A stretch of DNA of 20,449 bases, taken from an uncultured Collinsella sp. GTDB taxonomy: Bacteria; Actinomycetota; Coriobacteriia; Coriobacteriales; Coriobacteriaceae. The position numbers were made by a program, and so were the translations under genes. This document shows positions 5,937-14,075 of this stretch, one piece after another. Location: positions 1-20,449 of the forward strand of contig UQUX01000022.1 of the NCBI GenBank assembly GCA_900544425.1, given 5' to 3'. Below the pieces are notes generated by a model. That model ran no database searches, was not told the DNA's origin, and saw nothing but the letters and a program-made list of their open reading frames with translations. Positions within the stretch are counted from its first letter, which is position 1. Every line of letters begins with the position of its first letter.

Positions 5937-7367
5937 CTACTCGCCAAAGAACTCGTTGATCTTCTGCTCGTCGACGCCAAAGAACCACGTCAGGACAAAG
6001 CCGGCGGCATAGGCAAGCAGCATAGCGGCAACGTAGCCGAGCTGCTGGCCAGGAACAACGATCAGCAGGCCAAACAGGCCGGAAACGCCCTGAGAAACCG
6101 TGCCGATGTGAAGCAGCGCCGCGAGCGCGCCGCCAAATCCGGCACCCAGGCAGGCCGTCACAAACGGACGAACGAGCGGCAGCGTAACAGCATACATCAG
6201 AGGCTCGCCCACACCCAGGATTCCAACGGGGATGGACTCTGCGACGTACTTCTTGAGCTTGGCGTTCTTGGTCTTAAAGTACAGCGCCAAACCGGCACCG
6301 ACCTGGCCGCCGCCAGCCATCATAAGGATGGGAAGCAGGTAATTGATACCCTTGGTAGCGCCGTCGGGATCGTTGAGCATAGCGTGGATCGGCGTGAGCG
6401 CCTGATGCAGGCCGACGGACACCAGCGGCAAGAAGCCTGCCGACAGGATATAGCCGCCCAGGACGCCCAGCTTCTCGAAGATAAAGGTCAAAACGCTAAA
6501 GATGGCAGTCGTCAGCCATGCGCCAACCGGCTGGATGACGAGCATCAGAGCAAAGGCGCCGATGATGAGCACCAGCAGCGGGGACAAGAACGTGTCGAGT
6601 GCGTTGGGCATAACCTTGCGAATCTGACGCTCCATCCAGGCAAAAAATGCGCCAGCGATGAGAGCCGCGATCATGCCGCCCGCTGCAGGGTTGTACTGCG
6701 CACTGGTGAGCGGCAGCAGAATGGCAGCGGCAGGATCAGCCGCGCCAGGCGCAAGCAGGGGCATGGCGCTGTTGGCGATACACATCATGCCGGCGATGCC
6801 GCCCAGCGCAGCGGAGCCACCAAACTCACGTGCCGCGTTATAGCCCACCAAGATGGGCAGATAGGCAAACAGGGCCCAGCCCATGGAACGAATGCCCTGG
6901 TACCACCACTCGCCTGCAAGCGCGCCTGCCGTCGAGACGTTAATGACGTTGCAGATACCGTTGATGAGGCCAGCCGCAATGATGCCGGGAAGCAGGGCGA
7001 CGAAGACATTGGAAATCTTCTTGAGGAAGGCCTGAACCGGCTTAGACTCGTACTTGGCCTTCTGCGCGGCCTTGTTTGTGGCCGCAGCGTCAACCACGCT
7101 CTCGTCAGCAACGCCTTTCGCAAGGCCGGTGAGCTTGGAGAACTCCTCGAGCACCTTATTCACCTTGCCCGGACCCAGCACGATCTGCATCGTGTCGTCC
7201 TCGACCAGGCCCATCACGCCGTCGAGTGCCTTAATACCCTCCGTGTCGACGTTGACCGTATCTTTGACGGTCACGCGCAGGCGCGTCATGCACGCCGCGT
7301 TTGCGAGCACGTTGTCTTTACCGCCCAAAAGGTCCAGCAGCTTTTGGGCCAGCTCTTTGTTCGTCAT
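5937..7367 (-). CDS. murP: PTS EIIBC permease, MurNAc-type (MurP-like)
   Basis: 476-residue membrane phosphotransferase permease with EIIB first and EIIC second. EIIB spans about 1-85 with the phosphorylated cysteine at residue 26 in NAACMTRLRV. A polar linker of about 30 residues follows, then EIIC from about 115 with many hydrophobic helices and the conserved GVGEPLMYAVTLPL segment near residues 384-397. No EIIA domain is fused and none is encoded nearby, so it should borrow EIIA from another system, as E. coli MurP does. The sugar cannot be read from this sequence alone; it is inferred from the flanking murR, murQ and mupG. ATG 7367 has AAGGAGGAG just upstream. The gene lies 57 nt after murQ, with no terminator in between. 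Confidence 0.85.
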   Translation of the reverse strand: MTNKELAQKLLDLLGGKDNVLANAACMTRLRVTVKDTVNVDTEGIKALDGVMGLVEDDTMQIVLGPGKVNKVLEEFSKLTGLAKGVADESVVDAAATNKAAQKAKYESKPVQAFLKKISNVFVALLPGIIAAGLINGICNVINVSTAGALAGEWWYQGIRSMGWALFAYLPILVGYNAAREFGGSAALGGIAGMMCIANSAMPLLAPGAADPAAAILLPLTSAQYNPAAGGMIAALIAGAFFAWMERQIRKVMPNALDTFLSPLLVLIIGAFALMLVIQPVGAWLTTAIFSVLTFIFEKLGVLGGYILSAGFLPLVSVGLHQALTPIHAMLNDPDGATKGINYLLPILMMAGGGQVGAGLALYFKTKNAKLKKYVAESIPVGILGVGEPLMYAVTLPLVRPFVTACLGAGFGGALAALLHIGTVSQGVSGLFGLLIVVPGQQLGYVAAMLLAYAAGFVLTWFFGVDEQKINEFFGE

Positions 7368-7424
7368 AACTCCTCCTTGTATTGGGTATCTCGTCTGGAT
7401 GTCATATCAGCTCACGCCGCGCAC

Positions 7425-8348
7425 CTATTGGGCGTCGGCATTGCTCTTCTCATGGCCACTCACCGCAGTACGGACATGGCCGTGCGCCCGTTCAAGAGCT
7501 ACCGCAGCCTGCTCGGCATCGCAGTCCAACAGCACCGAGACAATAGCGGTTTTTACGTGGCCGCCGGCATCCGCAAGCGCCTGAACAGCGCGCTCGCGCG
7601 TGCAGTCGGTCGCTTCCATCACGATGTTCTGGCCGCGCACCACCAACTTCTCGTTCGTCTGCTGCACATCGACCATCAGGTTTTGGTACACCTTGCCAAT
7701 CTTGACCATGGCACCGGTCGAAATCATGTTGAGAATGAGCTTTTGAACCGTTCCCGCCTTGAGTCTCGTTGAGCCGGTCAGCACCTCGGGACCGGGCACG
7801 GGCTCAATGGCAAGATCTGCGCTCTCCCCGATCTTCGACCCTTGGTTACAGGCAATTGCAATGGTCTTGCACCCAGTTGCCTTGGCGTACACAAGGCCGC
7901 CCACCACATAGGGAGTACGACCGCTTGCCGCCAGGCCAACGACAAGATCCTTGTCCGAGAGTCCACGCCCCCGCAGGTCGCTCGCGCCAAGCTCCTCGCT
8001 GTCTTCGGCACCTTCGACAGCCTTGATAAACGCCGTCTCGCCCCCAGCAATGAGCCCGACGACCAGATCGGGCGATACGCCAAACGTAGGCGGGCACTCC
8101 GAAGCGTCAAGCACGCCCAAACGACCACTAGTGCCCGCGCCCATGTAAAAGACGCGACCGCCGCGCTCAAGCGCCTCGGCAGCCCAGTCGATTGCCGTGG
8201 CAACCTGTTGCAACACTTTCGTGACCGACTGGACGGCACGGAGATCCTCATCGTTCATCGTCGTGACGATTTGCAGCGATGTCATCGTATCGAGGTCCAT
8301 TGACCTTTGATTACGCTGTTCGGTCGTGAATTTTGTTAAATCGAGCAT
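7425..8348 (-). CDS. murQ: N-acetylmuramic acid 6-phosphate etherase MurQ
   Basis: Cytoplasmic enzyme that cleaves the D-lactyl ether of MurNAc-6-phosphate to give GlcNAc-6-phosphate and D-lactate. 307 residues, normal length. The SIS-fold sugar-phosphate site is GAGTSGRLG at 70-78. The two catalytic glutamates of the family fall at E84 (LDASECPPTF) and E115 (VEGAEDS), matching E. coli E83 and E114 by an offset of one. A C-terminal helical part follows (TRERAVQALADAGGHVKTAI). I prefer ATG 8348 over the in-frame GTG 8357 because GAGG at 8360-8357 is then 8 nt upstream, while the GTG would overlap it. The murR stop is at 8359, so the two genes are tightly coupled. Confidence 0.96.
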   Translation of the reverse strand: MLDLTKFTTEQRNQRSMDLDTMTSLQIVTTMNDEDLRAVQSVTKVLQQVATAIDWAAEALERGGRVFYMGAGTSGRLGVLDASECPPTFGVSPDLVVGLIAGGETAFIKAVEGAEDSEELGASDLRGRGLSDKDLVVGLAASGRTPYVVGGLVYAKATGCKTIAIACNQGSKIGESADLAIEPVPGPEVLTGSTRLKAGTVQKLILNMISTGAMVKIGKVYQNLMVDVQQTNEKLVVRGQNIVMEATDCTRERAVQALADAGGHVKTAIVSVLLDCDAEQAAVALERAHGHVRTAVSGHEKSNADAQ

Positions 8349-8358
8349 TTCATTCACC

Positions 8359-9210
8359 TCATCTTTCCTGTTTCTCGATGTAGTTTTGCTTTATGACATG
8401 CGTCGCCCGTTCGTAGTCGCTGGCAACGTAAGCAGCGTACAGGGCATCGACAACCATAAGCTGGGCCATACGCGAAGCCATGGCACCGCTGCGGACCAAG
8501 GGTTCACTCGCAGCGACGCCGAGCACGGCATCGGCCATGGTGGCAAGCTTGGATGATCCATCTACTTTGGTAACGGCCACAACGGGACAGTTGTGACGTT
8601 GAGCCTCGACGGTGCAGTCCAGCACCTCTTGCGTCAAGCCCGAGTAGCTAAAGGCGATTGCCATATCGCCCTCATGCATGTTCTTGGCACATAAGAGCTG
8701 ATCATGCCAGTCGTCGTACAGATGGCACTCTTTGTCGACACGCATGAGCTTTTGCGCCAGGTCGTGCGCGACCAAACGAGAGGCACCAATACCGAACAGA
8801 TTGACCGCGCGTGCCCGCTTAAGACGGGCCGCGCATCGCTCCAAGACGGTGTAATCGAGCGTTCGCGCCGTCGCCTCGATCGTGCGCACGTTGCTTTTCA
8901 TCACCTTCCCCACGATACGTTCGACGCTGTCATCCATGGAGATGTCCTCGAGGGCTACGTCTTTCTTGTCACCTAAGAGCGCCAGCTCGGCAATCAGTTC
9001 GCGCTGGAACTCCTTGTAGCCCGCAAAACCCAAACGCTTGCAAAAGCGCAAAATGCTCGAGGGCGAGGAGAACGTGACATCGGCAAGACCGCGGACGGAC
9101 AGCCCGACCACCTCGTGCGGATGAGCGCTTACATATGCGATGACATTGCGTTCCGCCGGGCACGCGCTGAGCTCACGCTCGCGAAGCCGCAAAAGCAATC
9201 CGTTTGCCAT
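8359..9210 (-). CDS. murR: RpiR-family regulator, MurR-like
   Basis: 283-residue transcription factor with an N-terminal RpiR helix-turn-helix (about 1-77, including LSVRGLADVTFSSPSSILRF then CKRLGFAGYKEFQ) and a C-terminal SIS sugar-phosphate-binding domain (about 110-250, with NLFGIGASRLVAHD and AIAFSYSGLTQEV). In E. coli the relative MurR represses murQP and is released by MurNAc-6-phosphate. Being the first gene of its own cluster suggests autoregulation. ATG 9210 is chosen because GGAGG ends 8 nt upstream; the in-frame GTG at 9219 overlaps that site. Stop TGA, one of only two in the window. RpiR proteins can also activate, so the sign of control is not settled by sequence. Confidence 0.9.
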   Translation of the reverse strand: MANGLLLRLRERELSACPAERNVIAYVSAHPHEVVGLSVRGLADVTFSSPSSILRFCKRLGFAGYKEFQRELIAELALLGDKKDVALEDISMDDSVERIVGKVMKSNVRTIEATARTLDYTVLERCAARLKRARAVNLFGIGASRLVAHDLAQKLMRVDKECHLYDDWHDQLLCAKNMHEGDMAIAFSYSGLTQEVLDCTVEAQRHNCPVVAVTKVDGSSKLATMADAVLGVAASEPLVRSGAMASRMAQLMVVDALYAAYVASDYERATHVIKQNYIEKQER

Positions 9211-9244
9211 CTCAAACACCTCCGTTGAGAAGAATTAAAGACCA

Positions 9245-9284
9245 ACGAACGATTCGTACCGGATACAAACAGCTTTTGCGGTAC
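9245..9284. promoter_or_regulatory. Candidate MurR operator region upstream of murR
   Basis: Two inverted repeats overlap here: ACGAA-CGA-TTCGT (9245-9257) and GTACCG (9256-9261) with CGGTAC (9279-9284), centred 46-71 nt before the murR start. The spacing and symmetry suit a dimeric or tetrameric SIS-type regulator. I found no clear -35/-10 pair here, so the promoter itself is not placed. Confidence 0.4.
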
Positions 9285-9306
9285 ATTGTGCCGCATCGTG
9301 GCGCAC

Positions 9307-9333
9307 AAAGGGCGAGCGTTCTACCGCTCGCCC
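9307..9333 (-). terminator. Terminator after the VanZ-like gene
   Basis: GGGCGAGCG (9310-9318) pairs perfectly with CGCTCGCCC (9325-9333) over a 6-nt loop. On the minus strand only TTT follows, so the U-tract is weak. It separates the VanZ-like gene from the MurNAc cluster. Confidence 0.6.
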
Positions 9334-9414
9334 CTCAAATCCGACCGCTCGGAAATACGCGCGACACAAAATAATTCAACAAGGCCGCATTATCAGAAAC
9401 GGGTTTGTTACCGG

Positions 9415-9996
9415 CTAGCGCCTCGCATGGGCGCCGATCGGCCGAGTCGCATGGCGCACCAACGCCGCTGCCAGCAATACCAACAGCATGGCGGTGACAT
9501 AGCCCGCAGCATCGAATCCTAAATCGATAACGTCGAAATGCCTGCCGGGAACAAAGATCTTATGTACCTGATCGCCAACGGAGCAGGCGGCGCAAAAGAG
9601 CAATACGGGCACGCAACGAGAGCATACGCTCCACGGACGCCTGGAAAGGCAAACCACGACCACGGAGGCGAACAATCCGACGAAGAAAAACTCTACGGTA
9701 TGGGCAACGCGACGGACGTTCGTGCCCACCCACATGCGAATGGAAGCAAGTCGGCCAGACCGGACATTCGAGGCAGCCGAATCGGTGCCCCCGGTCATTC
9801 CGTTCTCCGCCTGAGCTTCACCCGTGGCATCGACAGCCTGAACGCCCGTAGCCTGGCCCTCCACCACACGCGCGGTGGACTCGCTCAGCAACGACGTCTC
9901 CACCGCATTTTGCTCCGTCAGCACCCAGATGCCCGCCAGCGTTGCAGCGAACAGAACGATCGCGGTCCATCCGATTATTTGTTTTACGCGCGCCAA
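9415..9996 (-). CDS. VanZ-like membrane protein
   Basis: About 193 residues. A membrane segment near the N-terminus (IIGWTAIVLFAATLAGIWVL) is followed by an external-type polar loop of roughly 70 residues rich in Ala, Gly, Glu and Thr. Three more hydrophobic segments come next (VEFFFVGLFASVVVVCL, VPVLLFCAACSVGD, YVTAMLLVLLAAALV). The stretch DQVHKIFVPGRHFDVIDLGF carries the VanZ-family pattern, in which an acidic/His pair precedes F-PGR and then D. VanZ of enterococci gives low-level teicoplanin resistance, but most VanZ-like proteins have no known job. The start is uncertain: no ATG is well placed, and TTG 9996 is supported by AAAGGAGG 9 nt upstream. Position next to the MurNAc cluster hints at a cell-wall link. 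Stop TAG. Confidence 0.75.
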   Translation of the reverse strand: MARVKQIIGWTAIVLFAATLAGIWVLTEQNAVETSLLSESTARVVEGQATGVQAVDATGEAQAENGMTGGTDSAASNVRSGRLASIRMWVGTNVRRVAHTVEFFFVGLFASVVVVCLSRRPWSVCSRCVPVLLFCAACSVGDQVHKIFVPGRHFDVIDLGFDAAGYVTAMLLVLLAAALVRHATRPIGAHARR

Positions 9997-10100
9997 GGGC
10001 CAACCTCCTTTTTTGAATATCAGCGAGTGTAGCCCCAAATGGCATCGTCACCGTATCAAAATTTGAATCGCAACAGGAAGCGACAAAGCGACGCAAACCC

Positions 10101-10706
10101 CTACCCCGCCTCGCGCATCCAGCGATCGAACGTCCCCACGCACACGCCCAGGCACTTTGCCGCCTGGCTGCGGGTAATATCGCCCGCCTCATAGCTATCG
10201 CGCACCAGCTCAAACTGAGGAGGGCACGGCTTGCGAGGTCGACCGAAACGGACCCCTCGCGCCCGCGCCGCTGCAATTCCCTCCGCTTGGCGCCGATGGA
10301 TATTCTCGCGCTCTACCTGCGCCACGTAGCTCAGCAGTTGCAGCACAATATCGGCAATCAGGACGTTGGTCACATCCGGCGCGCCGCTGGCCCTAGCGCG
10401 CGTGTCAAGCAATGGCATGTCCAACACCACAATGGCAACCCCGAGCTCCTTGGTAATGCGTCGCCATTCCTCAAGAATCTCGGAGTAATTACGGCCAAGT
10501 CGGTCGATAGAAAGCACCACCAGTACGTCCCCGTCTCCCAGGACGTGCAGCAGCTCGCGATAACGCGGTCGATCGAAGTCCTTGCCGCTCGCATGGTCGG
10601 CATAAATATTCGCCGAGCCCACGCCATAGGCGCCCAGCGCATCCAGCTGCCGATTAAGGTTCTGATCGCGCGAACTCACCCGCGCATAACCGTACACCGT
10701 CGCCAT
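10101..10706 (-). CDS. Serine recombinase (resolvase/invertase family)
   Basis: 201 residues, the size of small resolvases and DNA invertases. The catalytic domain begins MATVYGYARVSSRDQN with the nucleophile at Ser11 in the RVS motif. The conserved IDRLGR lies at 67-72, and the long dimer helix includes QVERENIHRRQAEG. A C-terminal helix-turn-helix (about 172-199, DITRSQAAKCLGV then GTFDRWMREAG) would bind the recombination site. All key residues are present, so it looks active. ATG 10706 with GGGGAT upstream fits the family's N-terminus. A 39-nt imperfect inverted repeat starts 20 nt upstream of the ATG. No transposase is next to it and no invertible segment is evident, so it may be a solitary resolvase left by a mobile element or a dedicated invertase. 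Confidence 0.92.
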   Translation of the reverse strand: MATVYGYARVSSRDQNLNRQLDALGAYGVGSANIYADHASGKDFDRPRYRELLHVLGDGDVLVVLSIDRLGRNYSEILEEWRRITKELGVAIVVLDMPLLDTRARASGAPDVTNVLIADIVLQLLSYVAQVERENIHRRQAEGIAAARARGVRFGRPRKPCPPQFELVRDSYEAGDITRSQAAKCLGVCVGTFDRWMREAG

Positions 10707-10725
10707 CTCATCCCCGCTTTCTTGT

Positions 10726-10764
10726 AAACCTGCCAAAAAGGGACAGGTTTATTTTGGTAGGTTT
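10726..10764. repeat. 39-nt inverted repeat upstream of the recombinase
   Basis: AAACCTGCCAAAA (10726-10738) and TTTTGGTAGGTTT (10752-10764) are inverted with one mismatch around 13 nt. A third copy of the core, CAGGTTT (10744-10750), pairs alternatively with AAACCTG (10726-10732). Immediately upstream of the recombinase start (10706), it could be that enzyme's binding site, an operator, or another dispersed palindrome. Confidence 0.7.
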
Positions 10765-10830
10765 TACCTCTCAAATAGCAGGTAAGCGGGCGGCCGAGCA
10801 GACGGCAAGGTAGCCACGATTCAAATGCGA

Positions 10831-10854
10831 AGGGCGGTCCCGAAAGGCCGCCCT
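10831..10854 (-). terminator. Hairpin after the RNase R gene
   Basis: AGGGCGG (10831-10837) pairs with CCGCCCT (10848-10854). The minus-strand transcript continues CTTCGC without a U-run, so it is either a weak terminator or a 3' stabilising hairpin. It begins 30 nt after the rnr stop. Confidence 0.5.
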
Positions 10855-10883
10855 CCGCTCTCTCGCCACGAGTCGGGATTTAG

Positions 10884-13019
10884 CTAATGGATAAGCTTAA
10901 AGTCCAAGTGCCCACGCGTGGTATTGACGCGCGAGACCTCGATAATCACGCGCTGCCCCAGCTCGTAACGGGTGCCCGTGTCGGCACCTGTGAGCGTTAG
11001 CGCGTCCTCGTCGAACTCGAACCACTCGTTGCCCAGGCTCTTAATTGAAACCAGGCCCTCGACCTGTGTTAGGTCCAAGCGCACAAAGAGGCCCATGCTG
11101 CTAACCCACGAGACGGTTCCGGCATAGCGCTCACCCAGACGGTCCTCATAGTACTGGGCAATCTTGATCTTTTGCGTCGCATGGCTGGCGGCATCTGCCG
11201 CGCGCTCGGCATCGCTACATGCGCGGCAGATCTGCGGCAGAATGCGCGGCAGCGACTCGCGCCCCTTACCGATCAGCCGCGGCGTACGGACCAAGGCGTC
11301 CTTGCCGCCGAGCTGCTCATAGGCCAACTGCAGTTTGAGCACGCGGTGCACCACCAGATCGGGGTAGCGACGGATGGGACTCGTAAAGTGACAGTAGCAC
11401 GGCGCGGCGAGCGCAAAGTGGCCCTCGTTGCGCGGCTTGTACAGCGCGCGCTGCATGCTGCGCAGAAGCAGCGTGTTGACGAGCGGTGCGTTGGCCGTAC
11501 CGGCGGCAGCATCAACTGCAGCCTGCAGCTCATCGGGGCTCCCCAGGGCAATACCGGCAGCACGGCGATCGTCGATGATGCCTAGCTGCGCCAGCGCAAC
11601 GGCAGCACCGTGCAGGCTATCGGGGCTCGGATCCTCATGCACACGATAGCAGGCCTCGATATCACGGTCTGCCAGCCACTCTGCAACGCACTCGTTGGCG
11701 AGCAGCATGGCTTCCTCGATAAGCGACGTGGCACACGAACGCTCACGCGCCACAATCTGCACGGGCACTCCGTCCTCATCCAATAGAGCGCGAATCTCGG
11801 CTGTGTCAAAATCGACTGAGCCGCGGGCGCGACGAATACGACGGCGAAGTTCGGCGAGTTCGTTAGCGGCGACAAGGAAATCGCCGAGGTCGATGTTGTA
11901 GCCGCGGGCGGCCTCCTCGCACGCAAGACCGCGCTCAAGCGCTTCCTCGCGCGAGGTCTCGGCAGCCGCAACATCCTCGGCTGCACCCTCCAGCACCGAA
12001 TACTCAACCGCGCCGGCACGCACCAGCAGCGCCTCGGCGCCGTCATAGTCCATACGCACACGCGAGCGAATCACGCTGGGATACGGATCGTAATGCCGCA
12101 CGCGACCCTGCGCATCGAGCTCGATATCGACGGTAAACGCAAGACGGTCCTCGTCAGGGCGAAGCGAGCACAGGTCACAGGACAGGCGTTCGGGCAGCAT
12201 GGGAAGCACGCGATCGGCCAGATACACCGATGTCGTACGATGGCGAGCCTCAAGATCGATATGCCCGTCCCAAGCCACATAGTGTGAAACGTCGGCGATA
12301 TGCACACCCAGCTTGTAGCCACCCTCGGGCGTGCGCTCCAACGAAATGGCATCGTCAAAGTCGCGCGCGTCGACCGGGTCGATCGTGACGACAAAGCGGT
12401 CGCGCAGATCGCGGCGGAGCGGGTCCTTAAGCGCCGCGGACACATCGAGCGAAAGCCCCTCGGCCTCGTCCAGCGCGGCCTCGGGATAGCTATCGGTATA
12501 GCCGTAACGCGCCATCACATATTGAACGCCCAAATCGGGCGCGTCATCTCCGCCAATGCGGCGTTCGATCGTCACGGTACCCGATTCCAGGCGCGTCGGG
12601 TAGGTCAAAATGCGCGCGACAACAGCATCACCCGGGTGGACACCCAGACGATCCGCCGAGGTATCCTCGGGCAGAATGAAGAAGTCGGCCTTCAGACGCG
12701 AATCGAGCGGCTCGATCACACCGAGCGGACCGGAGGTCTGGTACGTGCCCACCACGCTTATGGCTGCACGCTCAACCACGCTTTCGATCACGGCGCGCCG
12801 CTCACCGTGCGGGCTGTTCTTAATGCTCACGGCAACGGTATCGCCATCCATGATCTCGCGCTTACCGCGGCCCATGACCTTGTAGTCGCCGTTTTCGGTT
12901 ACAACGTAGGCGCTATGCTCATGGAGCTGCACGCGCCCGGTCAGGCTCGGACGGCGTTCGCTGCGCACCGGCCCGCGCTGATTGCGAGCTCCACGCTTAT
13001 GCTTGTTATTGCGCCCCAT
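10884..13019 (-). CDS. rnr: Ribonuclease R (RNase II/R family exoribonuclease)
   Basis: Processive 3'-to-5' exoribonuclease that degrades structured RNA; in many bacteria it works with tmRNA-SmpB on faulty mRNA. 711 residues, usual for RNase R. A basic N-terminal tail (GRNNKHKRGARNQR) leads into cold-shock domains (about 30-150), then the RNB catalytic domain. Its acidic centre is TIDPVDARDFDDAI, with Asp214, Asp220, Asp222 and Asp223 as the metal ligands. The conserved FTSPIRRYPDLVVHR lies in the second half, and an S1 domain closes the protein (about 635-711, with GTVSWVSSMGLFV). ATG 13019 has TTAGGAGGCGCC before it. It lies downstream of ftsX but behind a strong terminator, so it is transcribed separately. 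In many Gram-positives it adjoins smpB; here about 8.6 kb separates them. Stop TAG. Confidence 0.97.
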   Translation of the reverse strand: MGRNNKHKRGARNQRGPVRSERRPSLTGRVQLHEHSAYVVTENGDYKVMGRGKREIMDGDTVAVSIKNSPHGERRAVIESVVERAAISVVGTYQTSGPLGVIEPLDSRLKADFFILPEDTSADRLGVHPGDAVVARILTYPTRLESGTVTIERRIGGDDAPDLGVQYVMARYGYTDSYPEAALDEAEGLSLDVSAALKDPLRRDLRDRFVVTIDPVDARDFDDAISLERTPEGGYKLGVHIADVSHYVAWDGHIDLEARHRTTSVYLADRVLPMLPERLSCDLCSLRPDEDRLAFTVDIELDAQGRVRHYDPYPSVIRSRVRMDYDGAEALLVRAGAVEYSVLEGAAEDVAAAETSREEALERGLACEEAARGYNIDLGDFLVAANELAELRRRIRRARGSVDFDTAEIRALLDEDGVPVQIVARERSCATSLIEEAMLLANECVAEWLADRDIEACYRVHEDPSPDSLHGAAVALAQLGIIDDRRAAGIALGSPDELQAAVDAAAGTANAPLVNTLLLRSMQRALYKPRNEGHFALAAPCYCHFTSPIRRYPDLVVHRVLKLQLAYEQLGGKDALVRTPRLIGKGRESLPRILPQICRACSDAERAADAASHATQKIKIAQYYEDRLGERYAGTVSWVSSMGLFVRLDLTQVEGLVSIKSLGNEWFEFDEDALTLTGADTGTRYELGQRVIIEVSRVNTTRGHLDFKLIH

Positions 13020-13096
13020 GGCGCCTCCTAACTATCGATTGAGAACTCCAAAGAGTCTACCCAAATGATTCGCTTTCCTGCCGTCCCCTAGGGATC

Positions 13097-13130
13097 AAAA
13101 AACGGGCCGCCCCATAAGAGACGACCCGTT
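13097..13130 (-). terminator. Strong rho-independent terminator after ftsX
   Basis: On the minus strand AACGGGTCGTCTC (from 13130) pairs with GGGGCGGCCCGTT, 13 bp with three G-U pairs and a TTAT loop, followed by TTTTTT (13102-13097). It ends the ftsE-ftsX transcript. Confidence 0.88.
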
Positions 13131-13154
13131 GGAAGGGATGAATTCCAAGCATGC

Positions 13155-14075
13155 CTACACGCGCAGGTAGCGGCGCATGGCGATGGCAGAACCAAAGAGA
13201 CCGATAATCACGCCGACCAGAATCAGCGCAGCATAGGTCACCAGGTAGTACTGCATTGGCAGGGCAAACGACATCCAGCCGATGCTCTCCTGCAGACGCG
13301 GGATCATCAGATTGCGCAGCAGCTCCAGAACGCCGATGGAAAGCAGCGAGCCCAAAATGGCCTGCAGCACGCCCTCGGTGATAAACGGGCCACGAATGAA
13401 GCCGTTGCTGGCGCCGACCAGACGCATAATCGCAATCTCACGACGACGCGCCGTGATGGACAGGCGAATCGTGTTGTTGATGAAGATGAATGCGATAAAG
13501 GTCAGAAGACCAACGAGCACCACGGCGGCGATGCGGATGTAGTTGGTCACCTGGAACAGGCGGCTCACTTCCTCCTGGCCGTACAGCACGCTCGCGTTGA
13601 CGTCGCCGTCATCCGCGATCTTCTGGAAATCGGCATCCTTCTTGAGCTTCTTTGCCGTGCTCTCGACCTTGGACGGATCGTCCATCTCAATAGCGAAGGA
13701 AGCCGGCAGCGGGTTCTGGCCATCGAGCGCGCTCATGGTGGCGTCGGCGTTGCCCGACATCTTGCTCGTATACTCGGCCAGCGCGTCGTCCTTGTCCTTA
13801 TAGGTCACGGACTTGACGTTATTCCACGTCTTAAGCTCGGCCTCAAAAGCCTGAACATCGGCCTGATCGGCGTCATCACTAATGAACGCGTTGATGACAA
13901 CCTGATCCTCGACGGTGCCGATCACGGAGTTCAGCATCGCAGAGCCCATGATGAACAGGCCGATGATAAACAGCGAAAGGAAGATCGTGATGACGGCGCC
14001 GAGCGAGGTAGTCCAGTTACGGAAGAAGTGGCTGATTGCTTCTTTGAAGGAGTAGCCCACGTTAGTTGGTGCCAT
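13155..14075 (-). CDS. ftsX: Cell-division ABC-transporter permease FtsX
   Basis: 306-residue inner-membrane protein. With FtsE it forms the type VII ABC complex that activates peptidoglycan hydrolases at the division site or cell periphery. Membrane segments fall at about 24-46, 180-200, 232-252 and 276-297. The large extracytoplasmic domain (47-178) lies between the first two, where FtsX binds hydrolase partners. The block ITARRREIAIMRLVGASNGFI, after the second segment, is the family's cytoplasmic coupling region. ATG 14073-14075 lies inside the ftsE 3' end, a 14-nt overlap that implies translational coupling and matched amounts. Stop TAG. The extracellular hydrolase it would activate is not in the window. 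Confidence 0.96.
   Translation of the reverse strand: MAPTNVGYSFKEAISHFFRNWTTSLGAVITIFLSLFIIGLFIMGSAMLNSVIGTVEDQVVINAFISDDADQADVQAFEAELKTWNNVKSVTYKDKDDALAEYTSKMSGNADATMSALDGQNPLPASFAIEMDDPSKVESTAKKLKKDADFQKIADDGDVNASVLYGQEEVSRLFQVTNYIRIAAVVLVGLLTFIAFIFINNTIRLSITARRREIAIMRLVGASNGFIRGPFITEGVLQAILGSLLSIGVLELLRNLMIPRLQESIGWMSFALPMQYYLVTYAALILVGVIIGLFGSAIAMRRYLRV

Noticed and set aside
6108..7772. A 554-codon open frame on the plus strand opposite the PTS and murQ genes
   Set aside because: It lies wholly antisense to two well-supported enzymes, is rich in His, Gln and Arg as expected from the complement of GC-rich coding DNA, and has no recognisable domain.
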